Source: Chloroflexota bacterium
GTDB taxonomy: Bacteria; Chloroflexota; Dehalococcoidia; UBA2979
Assembly: GCA_027592645.1 (NCBI GenBank)
Contig: JAQCKI010000005.1
Span: forward strand, 1 to 39,345
Direction: 5' to 3'
DNA length: 39,345 nt
Positions 1 through 7,939 of the stretch are shown one piece after another. The position numbers and the translations under genes were made by a program. Under the pieces are notes generated by a model, which worked only from the letters and a program-made list of their open reading frames with translations, did not search any database and had not been told where the DNA came from. Each line of letters opens with the position of its first letter. Position 1 is the stretch's first letter.

Positions 1-217
1 CCCGACGACCGCCCTCCGCCGGGGTGGCGGAGATGGCAATCACGGAGTCCTTGGCGGTGACGCGCACCCGAGCCTCCTGGGCACCCATGCCCAGGAACCC
101 GAGTTTACCCTCGGTGATGACGTCGACGTCGACCTGATCGCGGCGCAGGCCGAGACGGCTGAGGGCGCGTGATATTGCCTCCTCGGCCGTTTTTCCCGTC
201 GTCTCCTCTGACCTCAT
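1..217 (-). CDS. jag: Jag (KhpB-like) RNA-binding protein, N-terminal part
   Basis: Only the first 72 codons are inside the window; the gene runs off the left edge. The reading from the ATG at 217 gives GKTAEEAISRALSRLG, then a region with GKLGFLGMGAQEARV, which is the Jag_N domain seen at the start of SpoIIIJ-associated (Jag/KhpB) proteins. The R3H and KH domains expected downstream lie outside. Family members bind RNA and are usually encoded right after yidC, as here. The Jag_N domain begins at about residue 8, so a much later start is unlikely. The gene therefore overlaps the 3' end of yidC by 113 bp in another frame. Confidence 0.88.
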   Translation of the reverse strand, partial: MRSEETTGKTAEEAISRALSRLGLRRDQVDVDVITEGKLGFLGMGAQEARVRVTAKDSVIAISATPAEGGRR

Positions 218-1079
218 CGGAGTTCCTCGATTCGGACTCGCCACCCTTCGGGGTGGCGCCAGGCTGTTGTTTGGTGGCCGGACGTGGCGGCGGGGGCTGG
301 ACATACATGGGCATGCCCACTCGCGAGCGCACCAGGTTGGGGATCAACGATCCCCACTTGAAGTCGCCCGGCCCCACGAACATCCACTGCAAAACGATGC
401 CGATGATGGTGCTGGTGGCCCAGTACAGGCCCAGGCCAGCCGGGGTGATGATGACGAACCATGAGAACAGGGCCGGCATCATCCACTGCATCATCTGGTT
501 CATCTGACGTTGCTGCTCGGACTGCGTCGCCAGCGTGGCGCGGTTGGTGGAGATGCGCTGCTGGAGCCACATCGCCGCGAACACGAGCACCATGAGGAGG
601 ACGCTGCCCTGCGAGCCCAGGTCCATCCCGAGGAAGGTGCGGCTGAGCGGCACCGCCTCCTGGATGAAATCCACGTTGTAGAGGCGACCGGAGAGCCCCA
701 GGACGGACTCCGGCGTGTTCCCCAGGGTGATCCGGATCACCTGGTAGAGGGCAATGAAGATCGGGAACTGGACCAGCTGCGGGCCCAGGCAGCCCAGCGG
801 ATTGACGCCGGCCTCCCGGTACAACTTCATCACTTCCTGGTTACGGCGCTTGGGATCCGAGTATTTCTTCTGGATCTCCTGCATCTGCGGCTGGATCGCC
901 TGCAGCGCCTTCATGGAATGGAGCATTCGCAGTGTCAGCGGGAACAGCAGCGCGCGGATGATCACGGTGAAGATGAGGATCGCGAGGCCGTACGAGCCGA
1001 AGAAGATCGAGCTCAGCGCGACCATGGTGTTGATCAGTGGGGTCTCGAGGAAGGTCTGCCAGACGGCGCCGATGGGCAT
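105..1079 (-). CDS. yidC: YidC/Oxa1 membrane protein insertase
   Basis: A 324-residue member of the YidC/Oxa1/Alb3 family, which inserts and folds proteins in the cytoplasmic membrane with or without SecYEG. There are about five hydrophobic segments. The conserved hydrophilic-groove arginine is visible at residue 42 (IIRALLFPLTL), followed by the cytoplasmic helical hairpin (QPQMQEIQKKYSDPKRRNQE) and GLGLYWATSTIIGIVLQW near the end. There is no long periplasmic domain, as in Gram-positive and chloroflexal forms. The start ATG has GGAG upstream. From about residue 240 the tail is Pro/Gly/Arg-rich and basic, ending RRRRHHRG; its last 113 bp are shared with jag in another frame. A basic tail fits ribosome contact, which is inference. 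Confidence 0.95.
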   Translation of the reverse strand: MPIGAVWQTFLETPLINTMVALSSIFFGSYGLAILIFTVIIRALLFPLTLRMLHSMKALQAIQPQMQEIQKKYSDPKRRNQEVMKLYREAGVNPLGCLGPQLVQFPIFIALYQVIRITLGNTPESVLGLSGRLYNVDFIQEAVPLSRTFLGMDLGSQGSVLLMVLVFAAMWLQQRISTNRATLATQSEQQRQMNQMMQWMMPALFSWFVIITPAGLGLYWATSTIIGIVLQWMFVGPGDFKWGSLIPNLVRSRVGMPMYVQPPPPRPATKQQPGATPKGGESESRNSDEVRGDDGKNGRGGNITRPQPSRPAPRSGRRRRHHRG

Positions 1080-1091
1080 CTGCGGCGCTCC

Positions 1092-2276
1092 TTAGTTCGA
1101 GACCGCCAGGCGCACGTATGCGCCCGCGTTGGTGGTGTCCACGCGCAGCACTTCATGCTTGGCGGTGACCAGGTAGATGTCCGTCCCGCGCACGGTGGGG
1201 TGCGCGTTCAACTCGGCGTTCTCGATGGTGCTGGACCAGCGCGGGAAGCCAGTGGACGGGTCCAGCGCCGTGACCTGGCCCTTCCGGCCGATCACAATCA
1301 GGTTGCCCCCGACGATGACGGGCGACGCGCGGAACTCGGCGTCGGTCACCGTGTGCTTCCACTGTTCCGCGCCGGTCTCACGGTCGAGCGCGTACACGGT
1401 GCCCCGCATGGTCGCCGCGTAGATGACGTCGTTGACCACAATCGGCGGGGCCATGAACCAGCCATCGCCCTTGAACTGCCAACGTTCGGCGCCGGCGCTG
1501 CCGAGATCCAACGCGTGGATCGCACGGTCGAACGAGGCGAGATAGAGCATGCCACCCGAGACGACGAGGTCCGCGGCGGATGCACCGACCGCGGACTGGT
1601 GCCAGATCTCCGCACCGGAACGCGGATCGAGCGCCACGGTGGCACCGCTATCCAGGTCTGACACGTACAGGACGCCGGCCGCGAGCACCGGGGAGCCCCA
1701 GATCCGGCGCTCGCCGGTCCGAATCGCCTCGGCGCGGGCACCGGTGACGGTGTTCAGCCGCTCAACGCGGCCATCTTCGGTCGGGACAAGGAGCGTCTCA
1801 CCGTCCAGCACGGGCGTGGCGACCACGCGGCTGTCCAGGCGCGTCTCCCAGGCTTGCACGGGCGAGCCGCTGTTCCAGTCGATGCGACGCACGATGCCGT
1901 CGTAGCCGGCGAGATAGGCGCTCGAGCCATCGATCACGGGATTCGCATAGAGCGGGTTCGAGGACTCAGAATCATCGGGGAAGCGCCAGAGCGTCGCGGA
2001 GGTGCCGGGGTCGATCAGCGCCACCTGGCCAGGCGCGACCTGCACCAGCAGCGTCTCGCCCGAGAAGACCGGCTGCGACCAGCCGACCGGCTGCGCGATG
2101 CCAACGCAACCACCGAGGAAGAGCGCGAGGCCGGCAACGAGCGCGACCAAGCCTCGACGGGTGCGAGGACGGGTGCCCGAACCAGTGCGCGGATCGACGG
2201 ACCGGCCATTGTTGATGGTGTGGAACGAGTGTTGATGTTTCACGTGAAACATCGGAGGCCGGGGGGCGGAAGTCAC
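1092..2276 (-). CDS. PQQ-repeat (BamB-like) beta-propeller lipoprotein
   Basis: A 394-residue predicted lipoprotein. After a basic stretch (TRPRTRRG) comes a hydrophobic segment ending in a lipobox, LFLGGC, with the lipid-attachment Cys at residue 57. The rest is a series of about 40-residue repeats of the PQQ-like propeller type (for example [17 protein letters not shown] and [17 protein letters not shown]). The GTG start at 2276 forms a GTGA overlap with the yidD stop and has GAGG upstream; an ATG at 2252 is the alternative. With the GTG start, a parS site encodes residues MFHVKH. The fold is shared with BamB, but nothing else here points to an outer-membrane Bam complex. Its place between yidD and yidC suggests, without proving, a role in folding exported proteins. 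Confidence 0.85.
   Translation of the reverse strand: MTSAPRPPMFHVKHQHSFHTINNGRSVDPRTGSGTRPRTRRGLVALVAGLALFLGGCVGIAQPVGWSQPVFSGETLLVQVAPGQVALIDPGTSATLWRFPDDSESSNPLYANPVIDGSSAYLAGYDGIVRRIDWNSGSPVQAWETRLDSRVVATPVLDGETLLVPTEDGRVERLNTVTGARAEAIRTGERRIWGSPVLAAGVLYVSDLDSGATVALDPRSGAEIWHQSAVGASAADLVVSGGMLYLASFDRAIHALDLGSAGAERWQFKGDGWFMAPPIVVNDVIYAATMRGTVYALDRETGAEQWKHTVTDAEFRASPVIVGGNLIVIGRKGQVTALDPSTGFPRWSSTIENAELNAHPTVRGTDIYLVTAKHEVLRVDTTNAGAYVRLAVSN
2236..2251. promoter_or_regulatory. parS centromere site (ParB binding)
   Basis: The 16-bp palindrome TGTTTCACGTGAAACA matches the bacterial parS consensus without mismatch. The symmetry extends to 20 bp (2234-2253). ParB loads at such sites, spreads, and recruits ParA and SMC for origin segregation. 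Sites of this type cluster near oriC, which agrees with the rpmH-rnpA-yidD-yidC-jag genes around it. It lies inside the N-terminal coding region of the lipoprotein gene and is read as MFHVKH. No second good site was seen in the window. Confidence 0.9.
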
Positions 2277-2581
2277 GCGTGGGGCCTCGCTTCAACGGAT
2301 GCTTCGACGGGTGTGGAATCGCGGTACTGCCCGCCGGCGGCGTCGCGGGTCGCCTCGATGACCTCGGGCGAACCCGGAACCGGGTCATAGCCACCGGATC
2401 CACCGGGACGACAGCGGGAGAGACGGCGAGCGGCGAGCCAGACACCCTTGATGACGCCGTGGCGGTCGATTGCCCCGTATGCGTAGTGGGAGCAGGTAGG
2501 CTCGAATCGGCAGGCGACACCCAGCGCGGGCGATACCGCGACCTGGTAGAGACGAATCGTGGCCAGGAACGGCTGCTTCAT
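2273..2581 (-). CDS. yidD: Membrane protein insertion efficiency factor YidD
   Basis: A 102-residue YidD-family protein, a small amphipathic membrane-associated factor that assists YidC-dependent insertion. The family core is present: [12 protein letters not shown], then [15 protein letters not shown], then [20 protein letters not shown] and GYDPVP, with the three conserved Cys. The core ends near residue 72; the last 30 residues are a non-conserved tail. The ATG overlaps the rnpA stop (ATGA), and its own TGA overlaps the GTG of the lipoprotein gene, so translation is probably coupled through rnpA, yidD and the lipoprotein. Confidence 0.95.
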   Translation of the reverse strand: MKQPFLATIRLYQVAVSPALGVACRFEPTCSHYAYGAIDRHGVIKGVWLAARRLSRCRPGGSGGYDPVPGSPEVIEATRDAAGGQYRDSTPVEASVEARPHA

Positions 2582-2970
2582 GCGTCCTCGACGCTTGTCA
2601 GGCCCATCTTCTGGGCGGAGGTGCGGAGAGCGCTCGCCAACTCGTCGAATCGCGCTGAATCGCTGCCGGGTCGGGCGAGAATCACCACGTGATAGCCCTC
2701 GCGCCAGCGGAGATCATGCAGGATCATCCGGAGTCGCCGCTTCAGCCGGTTGCGCACCACTGCGCCGCCGACCTGTTTTCCAACGGAAAGGCCGATCCGC
2801 GTGACCGGTTCCCCGGTATCGCGCGCCACCACCTGCAAGAGCGGGTGCCGGGATCGGCGACCTTTCCGCATCACCAGGGCAAAGTCGCCACGCCGTCGAA
2901 GCCGCTCTGCGGTTCGAAGGGCGGGACCAGCAGGCTCGGACACTCCAGCAGCCTCCGCGGGGTCAGCCAT
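2578..2970 (-). CDS. rnpA: Ribonuclease P protein component
   Basis: A 130-residue basic protein subunit of RNase P, which together with the RNA subunit removes the 5' leader of pre-tRNAs. The family core begins at [17 protein letters not shown] and includes [22 protein letters not shown] with the RNR signature that contacts the RNA. About 20 residues precede the core, slightly longer than usual. It lies 60 bp after rpmH and overlaps yidD by 4 bp. Confidence 0.95.
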   Translation of the reverse strand: MADPAEAAGVSEPAGPALRTAERLRRRGDFALVMRKGRRSRHPLLQVVARDTGEPVTRIGLSVGKQVGGAVVRNRLKRRLRMILHDLRWREGYHVVILARPGSDSARFDELASALRTSAQKMGLTSVEDA

Positions 2971-3030
2971 GTTCAGGCCGCAATCCCCCGAGGGGCGCTA
3001 TCCGCTCGCCGACCCAGGTGAGTGGTGAGT

Positions 3031-3165
3031 TTAGACCGTCAGACGAGTACGGCCGCGCAGACGGCGGCGGGCGATGATGGCACGGCCGCCGGCCGTCGCC
3101 ATTCGAGAGCGGAAGCCAAGCTTACGCTGCCGCGACACGCGCTTCGGTTGCCAGGTTCGCTTCAC
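3031..3165 (-). CDS. rpmH: 50S ribosomal protein L34
   Basis: A 44-residue Arg/Lys-rich protein reading [18 protein letters not shown], then [17 protein letters not shown], the full L34 signature. It starts with GTG at 3165, preceded by GGAG at 5 bp spacing. A longer open frame upstream is not supported because L34 proteins begin exactly here. It is the first gene of the rpmH-rnpA-yidD-lipoprotein-yidC-jag cluster and lies behind a recognisable promoter. Unlike the usual arrangement, no dnaA gene is found upstream; a lytic transglycosylase gene is there instead. Confidence 0.97.
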   Translation of the reverse strand: MKRTWQPKRVSRQRKLGFRSRMATAGGRAIIARRRLRGRTRLTV

Positions 3166-3196
3166 CGTCGCTCCAATGCTGTACGTACGTCGGTCG

Positions 3197-3225
3197 AGTA
3201 TAGGCAGCGAGGGATTGGGGAGCAA
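3197..3225 (-). promoter_or_regulatory. Promoter of the rpmH cluster
   Basis: On the minus strand a -35 box TTGCTC (3220-3225) and a -10 box TATACT (3197-3202) are separated by 17 bp. The -10 lies about 30 bp before the rpmH start, leaving a short leader. Match to the housekeeping sigma-factor consensus is good at -10 and moderate at -35. Confidence 0.7.
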
Positions 3226-3266
3226 TCGCCCCCGCGGATGGGCGAACCGGTCGTGCTCCCGCCCCG

Positions 3267-5483
3267 CTAGGGAAGGGTGGGAAGCGCCCTCGCTTCCGCG
3301 CCAGCGTAGACGAACCGATACATCGCGTAGTTCTCGGTCACCAATTCCAAGTACGACCGCGTCTCCACGAAGTCGACACCCAGGATGTACCCATCGGCCC
3401 CCGGGTACGGCGCGATGCCCAGCCAGCGCGAGGCGTTCCCGGGCCCCCCGTTGTACGCCGAGAGCGCGGCCAGCATGTGACCATCGAACGATTGCAGCTG
3501 CTCGGCGAGGTAGAACGCACCAAAGCGGAGCGACTTGGCGGGATCCGCCAGGCTCTCCAGCGACCACGGCTCGTCCAGTGCTCGTGCAATCGACGCGCCG
3601 GTTGGCTCGATCACCTGGGTCAGGCCGAACGCCCCTGCGTGCGACCCGGCCCGTGGGTTGAACGCCGACTCCTGCTTCACCAGCGCCAACAGCAACAGCG
3701 GCGGGACGCCAAACTCCTCCGCCGCTGCATGGACCCGCTCCCCATACGGCGCAGGGAAGGCCAGCATCAGCAGCGGACGCGGCGCCTCCAGCCTGCGGGC
3801 GGCGGAAAGCGGCGTCATGACACGCGATGCTGCGATCATCGAGATGTCGTGGAGACCGGCATCGTGCGTCGCAAGGGCGATGTCGAGTAGTTCGAACGGC
3901 TGGCCGCGGCGCGCGTTCAGCACGGTGAGGAGCAGGTCGCCCGCGACGGTCGGCTCGCCAGCGCGCGCCAGGTCGAGCGCCAGCACCACCGTTGGATCAT
4001 CGAGTGCGGCCACTGCCGGGTGCTCGCGCGCGCCGAAGGTGGCGGTCAGCCAAGCGTGGATCTCCGCGACGGCAGCGCGCGACTCGATGAACGGTTCAGC
4101 GCGCTCGTTGTAAGCGGACGCGGGGAACGGCGAGACGGCGGCTTCGGCACCACGCTCCAGCACCGCTGCGTAGGAGAGCGGGTGGATGGCGCCCGCGCTG
4201 ATCGGCGCTACGTCCGTCCGGGCGGCCTGCTCGCGGAACAGGCCGTGCCAGCGTGCCGCTTCGGCGCCCGCGCTACCGCCGGTCGCAGCCAGTGCGCCGA
4301 GCCGGCGGAGCGCGTCGTCGAACTGCCCGAGCAGGCCGGCCATGATCCCGGCTCGTAGCGCGGCGTCTGCTGCAAAGTCGCTCGCGGGGTACTCGCTCAG
4401 GAGCCGGTCGTATTCCACGGTGGCGTCGGCGTGGAGTTCGAGTTCCTCGAACACGCGACCGCGCCAGTAGCGCGCATCATCCGCGTGGTCCGACGCCGCG
4501 TCAGCGGCCAGCGAGTTGGCGTACGCCTCCAGCGCGCCGGCGCGGTTGCCGAAGCGTTCCGACACGGCACCGATGTAGAACCACGCGGTCGCACGCTCGG
4601 TGTCGTCGAGCAGGTCGGCGACGATCAGGCTGCGGTAGCGCTGCTCCGCGGCGGCGCTGCGAAAGCCGCGGTACTCGATGAATGCGGCGAGCATGCCGGG
4701 CGGCGTGATGTCCGCGTCCTCCAGCGCATCGAGCGCGGAGCGGGCAGCGGGGGAGGTGGGTGCGACCTCCATCGTTGCGATCGCCAGGTCGTACCAGCCG
4801 GGGTCGCCCTGCTCACGCAGGATGACCGAGCGTTCCCAGCGCGCCTTCGCGCGGTTGGTGAGCGTGACCCCGGGGGCGACCTCCACCAGTGCCAGCCATT
4901 CCAGCGCCTGCGCGGGGCGATCCACCGCAACCATGGCGGCGGCACCGTCCATCAAGGCCGCCGGGCGCAACGATGCCGGAAGCGCGTCCTGCGCGATGAC
5001 GGCGGCAAACTCCTCCGCGGCCTTGTCGGCGAATCCGGCAAGGCCGATCATCTGTGCGGCACGCAACGCGGCGATCGGGGCCAGCGTCGATCCAGTCTCG
5101 GCCACGCTCCTGAAGGCGTTCCACGCGCCCTCGTAGTCGCCGCTATCGCGGAAGATCACGGCGGCGTGGTAGCGCAGCTGCATCTCCGAGCCGCTGGCGA
5201 TGGCGGCGAAGGCGCGGAAGATCCGCAGGTGTTCGGGCAGGCGGATGACAGTTCGAGCGGGAGCCATTGTGGGAGGCGGCGTCGCCTCGGAGGTTCCAGG
5301 TGGTACGAACGTCTGCTCGAGCGGTGCGGACGGCGATCCGCCCGGCGCGACGACGATCTCGGGCGCATCGGCGGGGCCGGCGACGGGGCGGACGTCCGCG
5401 AGCAGCAGCGCGCCGCCCGCCGTGAAGGCGAGCACCAGGCCTCCCAGGGCGCGGGTGATTCGGCGGCGCATCATCTGATCCAT
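3267..5483 (-). CDS. TPR-repeat soluble lytic transglycosylase (Slt-like)
   Basis: About 738 residues. The N-terminus ([11 protein letters not shown], then [15 protein letters not shown]) is a signal anchor or signal peptide. A long alpha-helical part with tetratricopeptide-like repeats follows, for example [15 protein letters not shown] and [20 protein letters not shown]. The C-terminal SLT domain carries the catalytic Glu in [20 protein letters not shown] and the substrate-groove motif [12 protein letters not shown]. Such enzymes cleave the MurNAc-GlcNAc bond of peptidoglycan to form 1,6-anhydro ends. The start may be the ATG at 5483 or at 5474; a TACGAT -10-like box lies exactly 7 nt before 5474, which would make that mRNA leaderless. 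Confidence 0.9.
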   Translation of the reverse strand: MDQMMRRRITRALGGLVLAFTAGGALLLADVRPVAGPADAPEIVVAPGGSPSAPLEQTFVPPGTSEATPPPTMAPARTVIRLPEHLRIFRAFAAIASGSEMQLRYHAAVIFRDSGDYEGAWNAFRSVAETGSTLAPIAALRAAQMIGLAGFADKAAEEFAAVIAQDALPASLRPAALMDGAAAMVAVDRPAQALEWLALVEVAPGVTLTNRAKARWERSVILREQGDPGWYDLAIATMEVAPTSPAARSALDALEDADITPPGMLAAFIEYRGFRSAAAEQRYRSLIVADLLDDTERATAWFYIGAVSERFGNRAGALEAYANSLAADAASDHADDARYWRGRVFEELELHADATVEYDRLLSEYPASDFAADAALRAGIMAGLLGQFDDALRRLGALAATGGSAGAEAARWHGLFREQAARTDVAPISAGAIHPLSYAAVLERGAEAAVSPFPASAYNERAEPFIESRAAVAEIHAWLTATFGAREHPAVAALDDPTVVLALDLARAGEPTVAGDLLLTVLNARRGQPFELLDIALATHDAGLHDISMIAASRVMTPLSAARRLEAPRPLLMLAFPAPYGERVHAAAEEFGVPPLLLLALVKQESAFNPRAGSHAGAFGLTQVIEPTGASIARALDEPWSLESLADPAKSLRFGAFYLAEQLQSFDGHMLAALSAYNGGPGNASRWLGIAPYPGADGYILGVDFVETRSYLELVTENYAMYRFVYAGAEARALPTLP

Positions 5484-5596
5484 CGTAGCGGGCCCACGCG
5501 GACTGCCCGCGGCGGGTGCTGTCGCTTGCGGCGGACGGCGCTAGACTGTGGCCGCGGACAAGACGCGCCACGGTGCGCTGGGGAGGTGGAGACGGC

Positions 5597-5872
5597 ATGA
5601 AGCGAACCTTGACTGGCCGCGTGATGGCGACGATCACCGGTGCCGGCTTCGCGCTCCTTCCTGCACTGGCGATCGCCGACGATGGCCCGGCCTTCGAGGC
5701 GGCGGGACGCGCGATCGAGACGTCTGGCGACGTGAGCATGGTCGTCTGGGGCACGGTGTTCGCCGTGATCGGACTGTTCGTGGTGACGGTGCTGGGCTAC
5801 GGCTACCGCCAGAAGCGCGAGATGCGCTGGGGCTTCCAGGAGCCGGACGCACCGCACGACGATCACCACTAA
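5597..5872 (+). CDS. Small membrane protein of unknown function with His-rich tail
   Basis: 91 residues, family not recognised. The N-terminus (MKRTLTGRVMATITGAG, then FALLPALAIADD) looks like a cleavable signal peptide ending near ALA. A short hydrophilic part follows, then one transmembrane helix (MVVWGTVFAVIGLFVVTVLG), a basic-aromatic stretch (YGYRQKREMRWGF) and an Asp/His-rich end (DAPHDDHH). The start ATG has GGAGG about 10 bp upstream; an upstream in-frame ATG at 5516 lacks this support. The gene stands alone between a divergent transglycosylase gene and a bidirectional terminator. The tail could bind metal, which is inference only. Confidence 0.7.
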   Translation: MKRTLTGRVMATITGAGFALLPALAIADDGPAFEAAGRAIETSGDVSMVVWGTVFAVIGLFVVTVLGYGYRQKREMRWGFQEPDAPHDDHH

Positions 5873-5930
5873 CCGGCGGCTCCGCGTGGCGTGCACGCGC
5901 TCGCGGAGGACTCGCACTCTGCTCATATGA

Positions 5931-5964
5931 AACAGAACGGCGGCCCCTGGGCCGCCGTTCTGTT
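5931..5964. terminator. Bidirectional intrinsic terminator
   Basis: A perfect 16-bp inverted repeat (AACAGAACGGCGGCCC and its complement) separated by 2 bp. It lies between the convergent small membrane gene and the MerR gene. The A-rich left and T-rich right ends of the stem can supply a short U tract in both directions. Confidence 0.8.
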
Positions 5965-5991
5965 GTGCTCACGTGCTCGCGGGGGACGGCG

Positions 5992-6513
5992 CTACTTCTT
6001 CGCGGCGCGCTTCTCGGCGGCCTTTGCCTTCGCCGCAGCCTCTTGCTCCAGGCTGCCGATGATCTCGACGCGGCGGTTGCGGACGCGCTCCAACTTCGCG
6101 CGGAGTTCCTCGCGCATGGCGGTGAGATGCTCGACCTTGTGCTCGACGACCTCCAATTGCTTCTCAAGCGCGACGATGACCTTCTCCGTGCGTTCCAGCC
6201 GTGCGGGCAGTTCACGGTCAGGTCGATACGTCTCCCGGAGCATCTTCAGGAGTTCTTCGGCCTCGACCATCTCTTTGATCTCGGCGAGCGAGAAGCCCAG
6301 CAGGTCCTGAAGGCTCTTGATGTACTCAATGCGTGAGACGTCATCGTCGGAGTAGAGCCGGAAACCACCATCCATCCGCTCCGGTGGATTGAGCAGCCCC
6401 TTCTCCTCATAAAACCGCAGCGTGCGCTGCGTCACGCCGGTACGCTCCGCGATCTCACCGATCTGGAATCGTGCGACGTGCGGGTCAGCGACGTTGGTTG
6501 AATCGGTCGTCAT
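5992..6513 (-). CDS. MerR-family transcriptional regulator
   Basis: About 173 residues. The N-terminal MerR winged-helix domain is clear: FQIGEIAERTGVTQRTLRFY, EEKGLLNPPERMDGGFRLYS and DDVSRIEYIKSLQDLLGFSL. It is followed by a long charged coiled coil (LERTEKVIVALEKQLEVVEH onward) and a Lys/Ala tail. There is no Cys pattern of metal-sensing MerR proteins, so the inducer is unknown. The ATG at 6513 is preferred over the one at 6522 because the latter overlaps a -10-like box; the transcript would then begin at or next to the start codon. It could regulate the neighbouring genes, but no adjacent effector gene indicates its target. Confidence 0.88.
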   Translation of the reverse strand: MTTDSTNVADPHVARFQIGEIAERTGVTQRTLRFYEEKGLLNPPERMDGGFRLYSDDDVSRIEYIKSLQDLLGFSLAEIKEMVEAEELLKMLRETYRPDRELPARLERTEKVIVALEKQLEVVEHKVEHLTAMREELRAKLERVRNRRVEIIGSLEQEAAAKAKAAEKRAAKK

Positions 6514-6520
6514 GCGCGGC

Positions 6521-6550
6521 ATCGTACGGAGCCGCTTTTCAGGGCGTCAA
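6521..6550 (-). promoter_or_regulatory. Promoter of the MerR gene, probably leaderless
   Basis: Minus-strand TTGACG (6545-6550) and TACGAT (6521-6526) are 18 bp apart. The -10 ends 7 nt before the ATG at 6513, so transcription would start at or very near the start codon. No ribosome binding site is seen before that ATG. Confidence 0.5.
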
Positions 6551-6646
6551 GCAACCACAGGCTAATGATTCGTGTGGCTATCGTGCCGGATCGGCGCGAT
6601 TTGGGCAGGTACGCCACTGTCAGGCGCTGGGAACATACCTCAGCGG

Positions 6647-7378
6647 CTAGTCGTCGTCCTCGTCGTCATGATCATGATCGTGGCGCGAGGCGAATGGTGC
6701 ACCGATGACGGCGCCGCCCTCGTTGGAGGACGGCTTGCGCGGCGCCGGAACCTCTGCGGCGGCGCGCAGCGTACTCTCCGCGATGGCGGCCGGCACGAGG
6801 ACCACCGGCGCACCGGCGTCACGCCAGCCCTCCAGGTGCCCGGCGTTCGGCGTGCCTGCCGCGCGCACCAGCAGCGGCGCTCCCGTGAGGATTGCCACGC
6901 GGCGCAGTTCGATCTGCTCGCGCACGGTGATGACGTCGGATTCTGCCTCCACCAGCACCGCATCGAGCTCGACTGCGGCGACCGAGCGGAGGCGCTGCTC
7001 GTCCTGGTCGGCGCCGAGGATGAGCACGTGGCCCATGTCGCGCACGGTCAGCGCCGCAGCGTGCGTGCGACCGTCATCGAAGGTGATGAAGTCGGCACCG
7101 GCCTCCTTCGCGCGGGTCGCGTCGTCGTGCGTGGCGGCGGTGAGCTGTGCGCCCACGGGGATGCGCGAGGCCTTCACGACCTGCGGCAGATCCGCGAGCG
7201 GACCGGTGTAGAGGATCGCGTCGACGCCGGCGACCTCGGCCTGCGTGGCCTCGGCGGCTGTGGCGGCCTCGGCCATCACCAGCATGTAGCGGGGGCGCTC
7301 TTTGCGGGCGATGGCGGCAAAGCCAAAGCCGCCGATCGCGCGACCCACGTCGCGGATGCGCGTGCGGAACTTGCTCAT
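6647..7378 (-). CDS. Putative (beta/alpha)-barrel protein of unknown function
   Basis: 243 residues. Alternating strands and helices with glycine/aspartate turns (VDAILYTGPLADLPQVVKAS, AGADFITFDDGRTHAAAL, GAPVVLVPAAIAE) resemble TIM-barrel proteins of the phosphate-binding type, but no specific family or catalytic signature was recognised. The C-terminus is an unusual His/Asp/Glu tail (SRHDHDHDDEDDD) that may be disordered or bind metal. The gene begins 45 bp after tRNA-Thr on the same strand and may be read through from the tRNA promoter. The call as a barrel is inference from residue pattern only. Confidence 0.6.
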   Translation of the reverse strand: MSKFRTRIRDVGRAIGGFGFAAIARKERPRYMLVMAEAATAAEATQAEVAGVDAILYTGPLADLPQVVKASRIPVGAQLTAATHDDATRAKEAGADFITFDDGRTHAAALTVRDMGHVLILGADQDEQRLRSVAAVELDAVLVEAESDVITVREQIELRRVAILTGAPLLVRAAGTPNAGHLEGWRDAGAPVVLVPAAIAESTLRAAAEVPAPRKPSSNEGGAVIGAPFASRHDHDHDDEDDD

Positions 7379-7423
7379 CGCACAGCCCTTCGTCGCGCTG
7401 GCCGGGTTCAGGAGAGGAGTATC

Positions 7424-7498
7424 TGGAGCCGCCGGTGGGAATTGAACCCACGACCTGCTGTTTACGAAACAGCTGCTCTACCTCTGAGCTACAGCGGC
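7424..7498 (-). tRNA. tRNA-Thr (CGT)
   Basis: Read on the minus strand, the sequence folds as a cloverleaf. The acceptor stem is GCCGCTG paired with CGGCGGC (one G-U pair). The D arm is GCTC/GAGC and the anticodon arm is GCTGT/ACAGC with loop TTCGTAA. The T arm is GTGGG/CCCAC with TTCAATT. Discriminator T and an encoded CCA (7424-7426) follow. The anticodon CGT reads ACG threonine codons, and the anticodon loop equals that of other bacterial tRNA-Thr(CGU). Confidence 0.95.
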
Positions 7499-7508
7499 CA
7501 GTCTGATC

Positions 7509-7536
7509 AGTATACGGACGCATCGCGGAGGCTCAA
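7509..7536 (-). promoter_or_regulatory. tRNA-Thr promoter
   Basis: Minus-strand TTGAGC (7531-7536) and TATACT (7509-7514) are separated by 16 bp. The -10 ends 10 nt before the 5' end of the tRNA, a normal distance for a tRNA gene with a very short leader. Confidence 0.65.
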
Positions 7537-7546
7537 TCACCCGCGA

Positions 7547-7576
7547 CGCGAGGGAATCGCCTGTCTACACCTCGCG
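7547..7576 (-). terminator. Hairpin after the GerW-like gene
   Basis: A 7-bp perfect inverted repeat, CGCGAGG and CCTCGCG, with a 16-nt loop, directly abuts the stop codon of the GerW-like gene. No U tract follows, so termination is only a suggestion. The structure ends next to the tRNA promoter. Confidence 0.35.
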
Positions 7577-7939
7577 CTAGCGCCCGATCATCTTCAGCAG
7601 CGTACGCGTGCCAACGGCAAGCGCGGTACCTGCGAAGGCGATGCCGGCGAGGCGGATTGAGGTCTGGTCCTCGATCGGCAGGATGCGGACGCCACTCGGG
7701 GAGACATCGATGACGGCGACGCCGCGGCTCCTCGCGCCGCCCCCGGCAGCGCCACCGTTGCCGGCGGCAGCGCTCTGCGGGTCGTTGCCGCCGCCCCAGC
7801 CGAAGCCGAAGCCGTAGGAGACGTCGGCCACGGGGATCACCGTGTGCTCACCAGCGGAGACGGCTGCACCGAAGCAGGCGGCGGCACCGGCACGATCCGT
7901 GATCTTGGCCACTTCCGTCATGGCGTCGTCTGGGTTCAT
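7577..7939 (-). CDS. GerW/YtfJ-family protein
   Basis: 120 residues. The family pattern is present: a short helical N-terminus, GEHTVIPVADVSYGFGFGWG, a long Gly-rich stretch, then GVAVIDVSPSGVRILPIED. Bacillus GerW (YtfJ) is needed for spore germination by some receptors, but the family is widespread in non-sporulating bacteria where its role is unknown. The end is hydrophobic (SIRLAGIAFAGTALAVGTRT) and may associate with the membrane. The ATG at 7939 follows GGGAGAG and overlaps the stop of the upstream small membrane gene (ATGA), so it belongs to the ABC exporter operon. Upstream in-frame codons belong to shadow frames. Confidence 0.82.
   Translation of the reverse strand: MNPDDAMTEVAKITDRAGAAACFGAAVSAGEHTVIPVADVSYGFGFGWGGGNDPQSAAAGNGGAAGGGARSRGVAVIDVSPSGVRILPIEDQTSIRLAGIAFAGTALAVGTRTLLKMIGR

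Noticed and set aside
3166-3266. Search for DnaA boxes / oriC next to rpmH
   Set aside because: No TTATCCACA-like sequence or AT-rich repeat cluster was seen, and no dnaA gene is present; the origin is not claimed in this window.
3166-3567. Extended frame upstream of rpmH (178 codons in total)
   Set aside because: Only the last 44 codons are L34; the rest covers the promoter and the end of the transglycosylase gene on the same strand in another frame.
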